Counted from the first letter of the stretch, positions 26,514 to 35,432 are shown. The stretch: DNA of 39,210 bases from Bacteroidota bacterium (GCA_018268035.1 JAFDXI010000036.1:1-39210); one strand, 5' to 3'. Program-made: numbers and translations. The notes: generated by a model from the letters alone, not told the origin.

Positions 26514-27884
26514 TCAAAATAACAACCTGTACAATTCATCTACTTTGCTTACCGCCACTACTTCAATTTTAAACTGGTTTTTATTCAAAGCTTTTTTATT
26601 AAAAGGTGAAATGAATATTTTTTCCAGTCCCAGTTTTTCTGCTTCAGCTATTCTTTGCTCTACACGGTTGACAGCTCTTATCTCACCATTTAAACCTACT
26701 TCACCAGCAAAACAAACATTGGGTGAAAGCGGTGCATCATCATACGACGACAACAATGCACAAATGATGGCAAGGTCTGTTGATGGGTCATCAATACGCA
26801 GGCCCCCTGCAATATTTACAAATACATCTTTCATCCCAAATTGAAAACCGCCCCGTTTTTCCAACACAGCCAATAACAATTGCAAACGTCTTGAGTCTAA
26901 TCCACTCACTGTTCTTTGTGGTGTGCCATAAACGCTTTGTGTTACCAATGCCTGCGTTTCAATTAATAAAGGCCTCAGCCCTTCCATGCCTGCAGCAATT
27001 GCACTGCCGCTAAGTATTTCTTCTTTCTGATGGATTAAAATTTCTGAAGGGTTGTGCACCATGCGCATACCATTGCCCATCATTTCATAAATGCCTAATT
27101 CAGATGTACTGCCAAAACGGTTTTTTAAAGTTCTTAAAATGCGATATGAATAATGTTGGTCACCTTCAAACTGCAGTACCGTATCAACAATGTGTTCTAA
27201 AATTTTTGGGCCGGCAATGCTGCCATCTTTGGTAATGTGACCTATCAAAAAAACTGGAGTGTAGGTCTCTTTTGCAAAACGTTGCAAGGCTGCTGCACAT
27301 TCACGCACTTGTGCAATGCTGCCCGGAGCTGCTTCTATATTTTCTGATTGCAATGTTTGAATGGAATCAATAACTACTAACGATGGTTGTAATTTTTTTA
27401 TCTCAGAAAAAATTACTGATAGTGAAGTTTCAGTGAGGATGTAAAAATTTTCATTTTGAATTTCCAACCTGTTGGCACGCATCTTAATTTGTTGCTCACT
27501 TTCTTCTCCACTAATATATAAGGTAAGAATATTTTTAAGATGTAAAGCATCCTGCAATAACAAAGTGCTTTTACCAATTCCGGGTTCACCAGCGAGCAAC
27601 ACAATACTTCCGCTTACTATTCCTCCACCCAACGTCCTGTTCAATTCTGTATCACTTGTAATTAATCTTTCTTCTTTTGTGTTTTCAACTTCGTCCAACA
27701 ATTTTGCTTTTGCTGTTTGGCGCTTTGATGAAGAATCTTTCCATAAATTTTTTTCACGCTGACTTCTTTCGATCACTTCTTCTATAAAAGTATTCCATTG
27801 GTTACAGGCCGGACACTTGCCTAACCATTTTGCACTTTCATATCCGCAGCTTGAACAAAAAAATGCTGTTTTAACTTTACTCAT
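26514..27884 (-). CDS. radA: DNA repair protein RadA/Sms
   Basis: RecA-like branch-migration helicase that acts in recombination and repair. It has 456 aa, the usual length. It has a zinc finger C10, C13, C24, C27, a P-loop GEPGIGKST (about 99-107), the RadA-specific LKNRFGSTSELGIYEM, and a C-terminal Lon-like domain (VFVNIAGGLRIDDPSTDLA). All signature parts are present. It is single copy in the window and transcribed on its own from the radA/yugP divergent region. Confidence 0.96.
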   Translation of the reverse strand: MSKVKTAFFCSSCGYESAKWLGKCPACNQWNTFIEEVIERSQREKNLWKDSSSKRQTAKAKLLDEVENTKEERLITSDTELNRTLGGGIVSGSIVLLAGEPGIGKSTLLLQDALHLKNILTLYISGEESEQQIKMRANRLEIQNENFYILTETSLSVIFSEIKKLQPSLVVIDSIQTLQSENIEAAPGSIAQVRECAAALQRFAKETYTPVFLIGHITKDGSIAGPKILEHIVDTVLQFEGDQHYSYRILRTLKNRFGSTSELGIYEMMGNGMRMVHNPSEILIHQKEEILSGSAIAAGMEGLRPLLIETQALVTQSVYGTPQRTVSGLDSRRLQLLLAVLEKRGGFQFGMKDVFVNIAGGLRIDDPSTDLAIICALLSSYDDAPLSPNVCFAGEVGLNGEIRAVNRVEQRIAEAEKLGLEKIFISPFNKKALNKNQFKIEVVAVSKVDELYRLLF

Positions 27885-27958
27885 CTTATAAAAATAAAAA
27901 CATCAATGATAAATCCATGATTGAATATAAATGGAAAGCGAAAGAAACATAATAAAAA

Positions 27959-27987
27959 AAGACCGGTAAAAACCGGCCTCTTTTTTT
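27959..27987. terminator. Hairpin with T-runs on both strands
   Basis: AGACCGGT pairs with ACCGGCCT (one mismatch), and A7 and T7 tracts flank it, so it could stop transcripts in either direction. It lies in a divergent region between radA (minus) and the zinc peptidase (plus), where no annotated gene needs it. The rest of 27885-28232 shows nothing recognisable. Confidence 0.6.
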
Positions 27988-28232
27988 ACTTACTAACCCA
28001 TTAAATTCAGCCACTAAATTACAATAATGGGCTTCATAACAAAATAAATTTTTGCTGTTGTTGAAAACTTTTGATGAAATCTATATTTTAATTTAAAGTC
28101 ATTCTGTCCTATATTATTCATAATGCTAATATCAAAGCGCCATTCTGTCGGGAAAGTGTACTTGGTTTGCCCGAAATCGGCCTGATTTTTAAGTGGTTAC
28201 AAATTTGCTTTTCTTGCATAAAGCATTATTTA

Positions 28233-28919
28233 ATGAGTTCAATATTTCTGGTTTCTATATTATTTCTTGGCATTAGTTTTTTGGTTTCTTCCACCCTGAA
28301 ATCAAAATTCTCCCGATATGCCCAGATTCCTTTATCCCGGGGATTGTCTGGTAAGGAAGTAGCCGAAAAGATGTTGCGCGACAACGGCATCTATGATGTG
28401 AAGGTTACTTCAGTAAACGGTTTTCTTTCAGACCACTATAATCCTTTTAATAAAACAGTAAACCTCAGCCCTGATGTTTATAATGGCCGAAGCATTGCTT
28501 CCGCTGCAGTGGCTGCACATGAATGTGGCCATGCTGTGCAACATGCAACTTCTTACCAATGGCTTATGCTCAGAAGCAGGCTTGTTCCTTTTGTTCAGTT
28601 CAGCAGCAATATTTTACAATGGGTACTGCTGGCAGGCATCATATTAATCAATGTATTTCCCATGTTGCTATTGGCAGGTATCGTTTTGTTTGCACTCACA
28701 ACAATATTCGCATTTGTAACATTGCCTGTTGAGTTTGACGCAAGCAGGCGGGCTTTGGTCTGGCTCAACAATAGCCAGGTAGCTTTGCCACAGGAACATG
28801 AAAAAGCAAAAGACGCTTTGCATTGGGCAGCGCTCACTTATGTGGTCGCAGCATTGGCCTCACTTGCTACTTTGCTTCAATACATTTTTATTTATTCCAA
28901 CAGCAGGAACAGGCAATAA
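28233..28919 (+). CDS. Membrane zinc metallopeptidase, YugP-like
   Basis: The start was set at ATG 28233; the frame runs back to a TTG at 28167 but the YugP alignment begins here. The protein is about 228 aa: an N-terminal membrane segment (1-20), family motif LSDHYNP (about 65-71), zinc site HECGH (96-100), and two or three further membrane helices. Members are membrane proteases of unclear substrate. No partner gene is evident. Confidence 0.85.
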   Translation: MSSIFLVSILFLGISFLVSSTLKSKFSRYAQIPLSRGLSGKEVAEKMLRDNGIYDVKVTSVNGFLSDHYNPFNKTVNLSPDVYNGRSIASAAVAAHECGHAVQHATSYQWLMLRSRLVPFVQFSSNILQWVLLAGIILINVFPMLLLAGIVLFALTTIFAFVTLPVEFDASRRALVWLNNSQVALPQEHEKAKDALHWAALTYVVAALASLATLLQYIFIYSNSRNRQ

Positions 28920-29072
28920 ATTTTTTTCAAAAATTTATTGTTGAATTTTTTGGGTTACGGGCAAAGTGTCTCCGATGATACATCCTTGCGTCGCAACACT
29001 TGTACTACATATCCTTGATCATCTGCTGGCTGCTGTTTCAACAGGTTTATTTTTTTTCAACATCTCGAAATG

Positions 29073-29420
29073 CTATAAGTCTTCATCACGTTCAAGCATT
29101 AATATAGCGCTTTGCGGAACGATGTAATATTTCTCACCTTCATACATCACTTCTGTTGCACCACTCAATAAAAAAATAGCAAGGTCGCCTTCCCTTGCCT
29201 GTAGTGGAATATATTTCACCTGATCTTCTTCACTCTTCCAGGGTTCATTTTCTACAGGCAATGGAATAGCATAACCCGGACCTGTTTTTATTATATAACC
29301 CTGCTGCACTTTTTCTTTTTCCTGCACACCGGGTGGCAGGTATAAACCACTTGGCGTTTGTTCATTTGGTTTTGATATACGTATTAAAACCCTGTCGCCG
29401 ATTACTATCAGTTTTTTCAA
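29073..29420 (-). CDS. GroES-family co-chaperonin paralogue
   Basis: The 115-aa protein has a Cpn10 fold: an N-terminal GDRVLIRISKPNEQTPSGLYLPP with mobile-loop-like residues, and a C-terminal YEGEKYYIVPQSAILML. About 20 extra residues (PLPVENEPWKSEEDQVKYIP) interrupt the usual barrel, and no groEL lies nearby. It is probably a specialised paralogue rather than the housekeeping GroES. Confidence 0.8.
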   Translation of the reverse strand: MKKLIVIGDRVLIRISKPNEQTPSGLYLPPGVQEKEKVQQGYIIKTGPGYAIPLPVENEPWKSEEDQVKYIPLQAREGDLAIFLLSGATEVMYEGEKYYIVPQSAILMLERDEDL

Positions 29421-29594
29421 TTTATTATCCTATATTACAATCATTGAAATAGTTTAAAAATTTGTTTGTAAAAATATAAACATTGGTTAAACTGATTTCA
29501 TATATTAAAATTCATTTAATCGTTCTTATCTTTAATCAATTATCAATAAAACAAGGCATTTTAATTGCTATAATGTTCATTAAAAAATAAAAAT

Positions 29595-30290
29595 ATGGAA
29601 GGAAAAAAATACAAGATTTTATTGTGCGAAGACGATACAAATCTTGGTATGGTTTTGAAAAACTATCTCGAACTCAATGACTATGAAGTAACACTTGAGA
29701 GAGACGGAAGGCTGGGCCTCGCTGCATTTCAACGTGAAAAATATGACATCTGCCTGCTCGATGTGATGATGCCAAATATGGACGGATTTACTCTTGCTGA
29801 AGAAATCCGTGATATTGACCCTGAAGTGCCGTTGTTCTTTTTAAGCGCCAAAACAATGAAGGAAGATATTATTCAGGGTTATAAACTCGGCGCTGATGAT
29901 TATATCACCAAACCATTTGACAGTGAAGTATTGTTGTTAAAGATTAAAGCAATCCTGAAACGCAATGAAGAGCTGAATAAAGAAAGTGAAAACATTGAAT
30001 TTGACCTCGGACGTTTTCATTTTAATCCAAAATTGCGTGAACTCGCTCATGATGGTAAAACGCAAACTTTATCACCCAAAGAAAATGAGTTGTTGAAAAT
30101 GTTAGCTGAACATAAGAATGATTTATTACCTCGTGAAAGAGCATTGAAAAAAATATGGGGCAGCGACACATATTTCAATGGACGTAGCATGGATGTATAT
30201 ATTGCCAAGTTGCGTAAATACCTGAAAGACGATGAACAGATTGAAATTGTCAATATCCATGGCAACGGTTTCAGGTTGGTAGCGCCATAA
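29595..30290 (+). CDS. OmpR/PhoB-type response regulator
   Basis: The 231-aa protein has a receiver domain (1-118) with the acidic pair E12/D13/D14, phosphoacceptor D56 (CLLDVMMPNMDGF), S84 and K106 (YITKPF), then a winged-helix DNA-binding domain (about 130-231, SPKENELLKMLAEH; GRSMDVYIAKLRKYL; IHGNGFRL). No histidine kinase gene is next to it, so its partner is elsewhere. A possible -7 element TATCTTTA lies at 29527-29534. A perfect terminator follows. Confidence 0.93.
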   Translation: MEGKKYKILLCEDDTNLGMVLKNYLELNDYEVTLERDGRLGLAAFQREKYDICLLDVMMPNMDGFTLAEEIRDIDPEVPLFFLSAKTMKEDIIQGYKLGADDYITKPFDSEVLLLKIKAILKRNEELNKESENIEFDLGRFHFNPKLRELAHDGKTQTLSPKENELLKMLAEHKNDLLPRERALKKIWGSDTYFNGRSMDVYIAKLRKYLKDDEQIEIVNIHGNGFRLVAP

Positions 30291-30312
30291 TTCATTTGAA
30301 TACTTTTATAAA

Positions 30313-30350
30313 AACAAAACGCTCCATGAAATTTCATGGAGCGTTTTGTT
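30313..30350 (+). terminator. Perfect 19-bp-arm palindromic terminator
   Basis: The 38 bases form a perfect palindrome (GCTCCATGAAA joined to TTTCATGGAGC, extended on both sides by AACAAAAC and GTTTTGTT) ending in T-rich sequence, 23 nt after the response regulator stop. Confidence 0.85.
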
Positions 30351-30374
30351 TTTCCAACGGAAAATTATTGAACA

Positions 30375-30515
30375 CTATTGAAATCCTTTACTGGTAAGGC
30401 TTTCAGGCTCCCCTCTCCTTTGGATTTGGGGGCCTGCCCGCCTTCTATTGAAATTCTTTACTGGTAATGGTTTCAAGCTCCCCTCTCCTTTGGAGAGGGG
30501 TTGGGGTGAGGTCTT
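30375..30515. repeat. REP-like intergenic repeat, two copies 70 bp apart
   Basis: Copies 30375-30424 and 30445-30494 share CTATTGAAAT, CTTTACTGGTAA, and GCTCCCCTCTCCTTTGGA with about four differences. The second runs into CCCCTCTCC-TTT-GGAGAGGGG (30480-30500), a perfect 9-bp stem, then TTGGGGTGAGGTC. This sequence type is a widespread intergenic repeat in Bacteroidota genomes. A third relative lies near 26423. Confidence 0.8.
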
Positions 30516-30579
30516 GTTCAACAAAAATTTATCATTATTTGTCGGATAATTATATTCAGATTTTTTTTTCTTTCAATTT

Positions 30580-32220
30580 TCATTTCATCACTTCTTCAAT
30601 CACTGTTCCCACACAGCCACTTGGCATTTGAATATGTAATAATGCAGCTAATGTTGCAGCGATATCAGTCATATAAGTTTCGCGGTTTGTTTTGCCTTGT
30701 TTAATATTCCAGCCATACCATAATAAAGGAATGTGTGCATCATAAGGATTCCACAAACCATGTGATGTGCCTTTGCCATCGCCGGACACATATCCCGGTT
30801 GCAATACAAACATGATATCACCGCTGCGTTGCGGAAAATATGAATTGGTAAACATCTTTTTCTGTATAGCAGTTAATGTGGTTGTGCTGATATGCTGCAT
30901 TGAAACAGCCCTCGCGATTCCAGGCGTTTTTTCAGCATAATCAATAATTGCTTTTTCTATTTCATCTTTATTAAGATTCAAAGAATCAATTAGAGCATCA
31001 TTTAAAGTAATCTCGTATTCTTCATGTGCTTCAACAAGATTCTTTGTTTTGTATTTGTCCTGCAACAATTGCTTTAATCCTTTGCTCAAATCACTTTCAT
31101 CAAAAGCTCCACCAGGTAAATTATGTTTTATTGCAAAGCCAGGGCTGTTGGCAGCGCCATGGTCTGCTGATAAGAAAACAAGATAATTACCATCGCCTAT
31201 TTCATTATCTAAAAATTCAAACAACCTGCCTAATGTTTTATCCAACCTGATATAATCATCCAGTTGCTCCCATGATTCAGGACCATAAGTGTGTCCGATA
31301 TAATCCGGCGCTGAAAAACTTACAGTGAGAAAATCTGTTACATCATTGTGGCCAAGGTTCTCATTGATCACAGCAGCTTCCGCCAGTGATTCTAATAATG
31401 TATTGGCGTATGGTGTATAAGTTATCCTTGAATAATCTTTTTGCGCATATTGGCTGAGTGAATATGGAAATTGTTTTTGATTCTTGCCAAAAGGTTTTCC
31501 TTCCCAGCTTTCATCATCAGCGCCACAATATTGTTGATACACAGATGTGGGTAGTGATAAGTCCCAGTTTAACCTGAAAAGTGAATCAGGAATTTTCCTG
31601 TTGTTGAAATTATTTACCCATTGTGGTAATTGATTCATGTAATAAGAACTGGTAATGAAATTTCCCGTTTCTGAATCATACCAATAAGCTGCATTGGCTG
31701 CATGCCCTGCAGGAAAAATAGCAGCCCTGTCTTTCATAGAAATTCCAATCACTTTGGATTTGAAATTGGTAGCAAGCCTCAATTCATCTGTTATCGTTGT
31801 TACCATTAGGTTGCGGGGGCTCATCACTCCGTTGTTATCATCAGCGCCAACAGTTGTAACGGCATCATCACCGGCGCAATAAACTTTTTTATTTTTTACC
31901 CTGTCATACCAATTATTTCCCACAATGCCATTGATGGCAGGCACGGAGCCCGTGAATATACTTGTATGCCCCGCTGCTGTTACTGTGGGTGTATAAGGGA
32001 TCAAAGTGTTTTCGCAGCTAAAGCCTTTGTTGAGGAAACGTTTGAAGCCGCCGGTCTCACTGTATAAGGCATAATATTTATACAGGTAATCCCAGCGCAT
32101 CTGGTCAACAACTATGCCCACAACAAGCTTTGGCCTTTTTATTTCGTTGGCAACATTTTGTGAAAACCCGGAAATACAAAAAAAGAGTGTAAGAATGAGC
32201 AGGAATTTATTTTTCATCAT
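30580..32220 (-). CDS. pafA: Alkaline phosphatase PafA-like (exported)
   Basis: Alkaline-phosphatase-superfamily phosphomonoesterase. The start was set at 32220/32217 (MMKNKFLLILTLFFCISGFS), giving a clean signal peptide; a longer frame back to 32319 runs through the leader repeat. Catalytic features match the PafA type: Thr nucleophile in PYTPTVTAAGH, Asn in GNNWYD, and the K-x-R pair in SMKDRAAI. Metal ligands appear as VDQMRWD, APDYIGHTYGP and SADHGAA. It should release phosphate from organic esters outside the cytoplasm. Its 5' leader is duplicated 1 kb upstream. Confidence 0.9.
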   Translation of the reverse strand: MMKNKFLLILTLFFCISGFSQNVANEIKRPKLVVGIVVDQMRWDYLYKYYALYSETGGFKRFLNKGFSCENTLIPYTPTVTAAGHTSIFTGSVPAINGIVGNNWYDRVKNKKVYCAGDDAVTTVGADDNNGVMSPRNLMVTTITDELRLATNFKSKVIGISMKDRAAIFPAGHAANAAYWYDSETGNFITSSYYMNQLPQWVNNFNNRKIPDSLFRLNWDLSLPTSVYQQYCGADDESWEGKPFGKNQKQFPYSLSQYAQKDYSRITYTPYANTLLESLAEAAVINENLGHNDVTDFLTVSFSAPDYIGHTYGPESWEQLDDYIRLDKTLGRLFEFLDNEIGDGNYLVFLSADHGAANSPGFAIKHNLPGGAFDESDLSKGLKQLLQDKYKTKNLVEAHEEYEITLNDALIDSLNLNKDEIEKAIIDYAEKTPGIARAVSMQHISTTTLTAIQKKMFTNSYFPQRSGDIMFVLQPGYVSGDGKGTSHGLWNPYDAHIPLLWYGWNIKQGKTNRETYMTDIAATLAALLHIQMPSGCVGTVIEEVMK

Positions 32221-32324
32221 CAAAAGCTTATCAACAAATGTAAGGTTGAATGAAATAGGTGGCAATGAATAAAAATATTTGGTTTCGGCAGGCAATAAAA
32301 AATTCCGAAAAATTTTCATGGCTT
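32207..32324. repeat. 118-bp direct repeat, copy 1 (pafA leader)
   Basis: Matches 33256-33373 at 117 of 118 positions by eye (AGGTGGC versus AGGTTGC). It covers the first pafA codons and the sequence before them. The two copies are 1049 bp apart and bracket the Cys-rich lipoprotein gene. Confidence 0.95.
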
Positions 32325-32346
32325 CTCAAAATATTAAAACAAATTT

Positions 32347-32400
32347 TTACTGATATATCTTTTTATAACATTTATATGCTATCCGGTTACTGTCAGATTG
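32347..32400 (-). pseudogene. Remnant of a glucan-phosphorylase 3' end
   Basis: Read on the minus strand these 54 bases encode QSDSNRIAYKCYKKIYQ and a stop, parallel to FDSNRMAHEYYEKMYQ and stop of the gene ending at 35782. I count 44 of 54 identical bases, with codon register kept. It lies just upstream of pafA, suggesting a phosphorylase gene once ended here. Confidence 0.75.
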
Positions 32401-32484
32401 AATAAAAATATTATTTGTTAATAAATTATTTTAAAAATAGCTTTAGTTAATTTTAAATTATTTTTTCACTAAAATTTTTTAATC

Positions 32485-33249
32485 ATGAAAACATCATTTA
32501 TTTCGCTCTTTTGCACTATAATATTATTTTGTAGCTGTAGTAAAGAAATGTATTTTCATAGGACTTCTTCTGAGGTCTCAAAATCACTTTTACAGGTTCA
32601 GGATAAAGCCACATCGGGAACAGGTTATCTTTTCAAAACACTTAATAATGAAGTTGTATTTATGCAAAACACTTCTGGTATTAAATCTGAATTTGACAAA
32701 GTAGTTGTTGTGGCATTTGAAAAAGAAGTTGACATATCTATAGATCCAGGTGATATTAATTATGTAGATGCCATATATTTTAAAGACAAAAGATCTTTAA
32801 TACTTCATTCTAAAAAAAATAATACCATTTATTTATTGGGACTTAATGAAATTCAGAGCAAGGACAAAATTGAACTTTTGAGACAAAACCCCAATTTAAA
32901 AACAAAAGGTTTTAAAATTATTTTAGGTTATGGGATTTCTGTATTAAGCGGAAAATGGAATTTTGATAAATTTATAAAATCTGGATCATTTTCTGCGTTT
33001 GATGGGTTAGAAATTGCTTCTACAATAAATCGAAATATTAATAAAAATGGATTACGGGATCCTAATAAGAAAGAATGCACATCAGGAGGTGAAGGAGCAA
33101 CTTCTTGCTCTATAGGTTCATGGCCTGATGTAAGTTGTAGTGTAAGTTGTGGTGATGGATATTATGCTTGTTGTAATTCAAGTACAACAACTTGTTATTG
33201 TAAGAAGGTTGCTATTTCACTATCATCAGAAAGTCCAAAAAATAAATAG
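32485..33249 (+). CDS. Lipoprotein with eight-Cys C-terminal tail
   Basis: The 254-aa protein opens with a lipoprotein-type signal (SLFCTIILFCSC, lipid Cys probably C18). A beta-rich middle (about 40-165) follows. The last 60 or so residues are Gly/Ser/Cys-rich with C198, C208, C218, C222, C229, C230, C237 and C239 (GGEGATSCSIG; CSVSCGDGYYACCN). The Cys pattern suggests disulfide bonding or metal binding in the periplasm or on the surface. No named family is recognised. The gene is AT-rich and sits between the two 118-bp direct repeats, pointing to insertion or segmental duplication. Confidence 0.75.
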   Translation: MKTSFISLFCTIILFCSCSKEMYFHRTSSEVSKSLLQVQDKATSGTGYLFKTLNNEVVFMQNTSGIKSEFDKVVVVAFEKEVDISIDPGDINYVDAIYFKDKRSLILHSKKNNTIYLLGLNEIQSKDKIELLRQNPNLKTKGFKIILGYGISVLSGKWNFDKFIKSGSFSAFDGLEIASTINRNINKNGLRDPNKKECTSGGEGATSCSIGSWPDVSCSVSCGDGYYACCNSSTTTCYCKKVAISLSSESPKNK

Positions 33250-33255
33250 CCTATA

Positions 33256-33373
33256 TTATTTTTCATCATCAAAAGCTTATCAACAAATGTAAGGTTGAAT
33301 GAAATAGGTTGCAATGAATAAAAATATTTGGTTTCGGCAGGCAATAAAAAATTCCGAAAAATTTTCATGGCTT
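33256..33373. repeat. 118-bp direct repeat, copy 2
   Basis: Second copy of the pafA leader, starting 7 nt after the lipoprotein stop. It keeps the first pafA codons on the minus strand but no pafA body follows. See copy 1 at 32207-32324. Confidence 0.95.
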
Positions 33374-33381
33374 TTCCATCT

Positions 33382-33420
33382 GCTGAAACATCTTTTCATA
33401 TCATTCAAATGACACCCTGA
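33382..33420 (-). pseudogene. Second, more decayed phosphorylase 3' remnant
   Basis: CTGA, ACATCTTTTCATA, ATTCA and CCCTG align with 35784-35822, about 30 of 38 bases. As with copy 1, it follows the pafA-leader repeat directly (8 nt), so both repeat copies preserve the same old gene junction. From here to 33545 no gene is seen. Confidence 0.5.
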
Positions 33421-33545
33421 ATTTATTTACAGGAATAAAAAATTTATTGATGATAATTATGTTCTGCAAAAAAAAAATTGATAATTCGATTTGGTTAGTG
33501 AACTTTAGCCTATCGAAGTTTTTTCAAATTACTAAAACCTTGGTC

Positions 33546-33610
33546 ATGAAAAGATAATTGCCTTAGTATTTATTCTTGCTGCAATTGTTTTATTACCTGT
33601 ACCATATTGA
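33546..33610 (+). pseudogene. Frameshifted signal-peptide remnant
   Basis: ATGAAAAGATAATTGCC stops at once, but adding one A after the first AAAA run restores MKKIIALVFILAAIVLLPVP and then a stop. That is a convincing signal peptide with a single-base deletion and no following gene body. A 20-bp sequence upstream (33478-33497) recurs before the small membrane gene (35384-35403). Confidence 0.5.
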
Positions 33611-33619
33611 TATGGACTC

Positions 33620-34576
33620 ATGAAATTCTTTTTTTTGTTTTTTTTATTGTTTCCTTGCGCAACAACAATAGCTCAACAGGACAGTATCATTTTAAAATTA
33701 AATCTGGAAAAGGGAGACACATTAGAATGTACTTATATGATATTAGATACAATTGAGTATAAAGTTCCTGCTTTATCTTTTTTATTTGGAAGTAACCCAA
33801 AAGAAAAAGAGACCCAAATTGATAAGTTGCAGATGGTTGTATCCGGCACAGACTCAAACGGCAATTACATTTTAAGGACAGAATATATTCAACAGATAGT
33901 AAAATCAAAGATGCCTGGCATAGGAGATGTTGAGTATAATTCTGATAGTATGAATTCTGATAAAGAAGTTTTTATGCCTTCTTATGATGAAGCTTATAAA
34001 GCACGGTTTGCTGCATATCTGCATCAACCGTTTACCGTAGTTGTTTCTTCTTCAGGACAATGTATTTCTGTTTCAGGAATTGATGCAATTGTGGATGCAT
34101 ACGAAAAGCACATCAATAATGCCCCGCATTTATCTGCTACCCAAAAAAAAGCCAATATTGATGATGCCAGGAAAAACATAAGTAATGAAAGTATCCGAAG
34201 GGCGATGAATGATCTTTTTAATGTATATGCCGATGCACCTGTGGCGATTGGCAGCAAATGGCAAAAAGAAATTATTACAGGAGTTTATGAGCCGGAAGAT
34301 GAAATTTATCATTACCAGTTGAAAAGTTTCTCACGCGATTCAATTTTGATAGAGGCAAAGGCAGGAATAAATTCTACTGGTGATACAGCAAGAGACGGTA
34401 CACCAACAAGAATGACAGGCACAATTTCAGGCACAATCATTATTGACAAACCCACTGGCATTATACTGCAAAGAGTAATGTATAATCAGTCACAGGGGAC
34501 TACTGTAGAAAATGGGAAAGTGCTAAGAGTTAATTCATCGTTACTGAGAAAATTGACTTTTGCAAAGAAGCCATGA
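33620..34576 (+). CDS. Exported DUF6263-like protein
   Basis: The 318-aa protein has a signal peptide ending near IAQQ. The body resembles DUF6263 proteins of Bacteroidota: GDTLECTYMI, KLQMVVSGTDSNGNYILRTE, the EYNSDS segment, and a late GTISGTIIIDKPTGIILQRV. Function is unknown; it is likely periplasmic or surface. It lies in the rearranged stretch between pafA and the phosphorylase gene, on the opposite strand. Confidence 0.65.
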   Translation: MKFFFLFFLLFPCATTIAQQDSIILKLNLEKGDTLECTYMILDTIEYKVPALSFLFGSNPKEKETQIDKLQMVVSGTDSNGNYILRTEYIQQIVKSKMPGIGDVEYNSDSMNSDKEVFMPSYDEAYKARFAAYLHQPFTVVVSSSGQCISVSGIDAIVDAYEKHINNAPHLSATQKKANIDDARKNISNESIRRAMNDLFNVYADAPVAIGSKWQKEIITGVYEPEDEIYHYQLKSFSRDSILIEAKAGINSTGDTARDGTPTRMTGTISGTIIIDKPTGIILQRVMYNQSQGTTVENGKVLRVNSSLLRKLTFAKKP

Positions 34577-34620
34577 TATCATTTTGATACTCATGTTTTT
34601 TTTCTTTAATTGAATTGGAT

Positions 34621-35328
34621 ATGAAAATAAAACTCGTTTCTTGTTGGTGTATTGCTGCCTGCATTACTTGTTCTGTTCATGGACAAGATTCAACTCAAAG
34701 ACACACAAACCTGTTCAACCTTGCTTTGGGTGGAAATTTTGGTGTTGCAAAACTTTCTGTAAATAAGATTAATCATTCTTTTCGGTAACAAAAACTCCCT
34801 GCAGCATTGAACAAATGGCCTTTCTGTTATGAGATAAACATGTTTTTTGGTTCCATATCATCACAACGTAAGCTCATATATAATCTTGCACTTGGTGTTG
34901 CTATGCAGGAAAGTGATGAAGGGAATATTCACCTCACCGCGAGAGAAATAAATAATAGTTACAATGTGGATTATATATTATTGGGGCATGACCGGCAATA
35001 CCTCTTTCCAGGTATAGGCTTTGGCTGGCTCAATTATAAATACAGTTTTGTTGATGAATCGGATGACCCATCCTCATTTCCTGAAGCTTTGCAAAATTTC
35101 TCCGGAGAAAGATCCGTTGGGTCGGGTATTTTGTCTTATCTTAATTTGGAAGCTACTTATAGTTATGCGCTCGATAAAACCGATAATTTTTTATTGGGCA
35201 TTCACACGGAATTTCATGTAGGGCTTAATTCAAAAGCGATGCAGTTAAATAGCGGATATAGCTTAAATGAGTCCCCCAAAGTGAACGCAACCGGTTTTAA
35301 TGCAGCCATTTCACTTATAATTCAATAG
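34621..35328 (+). pseudogene. Outer-membrane protein gene split by an in-frame TAA
   Basis: An ATG at 34621 begins a signal peptide (KLVSCWCIAACITCSVHGQ) and barrel-like strand (LFNLALGGNFGVAKL). TAA at 34786-34788 stops the frame at codon 56, then the same frame continues (LPAALNKWPFCYEINMFFGS) to a natural stop at 35328. A CAA-to-TAA change would explain it. The downstream part (from TTG 34807, 173 aa) lacks any signal sequence and would not be exported. A sequencing error is the alternative. Confidence 0.7.
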
Positions 35329-35432
35329 GGGTTTAACTGAAAGAAAAATTTTTATATGGCAATTAATTATTGCTGAAAGCAATTTGATAATTCGATTTGG
35401 TTAAAGCGTTTAGTCCATCAAAATATATTACA

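Noticed and set aside
32207-33373. Composite transposon or insertion sequence bounded by the 118-bp repeats
   Set aside because: There is no transposase, no terminal inverted repeats and no target-site duplication; the repeat is a gene leader, so segmental duplication fits better.
117-34788. TAA read as a sense codon (altered genetic code or programmed readthrough)
   Set aside because: Most genes in the window end at TAA in the expected places, so the two internal TAA codons are better explained by mutation or error.
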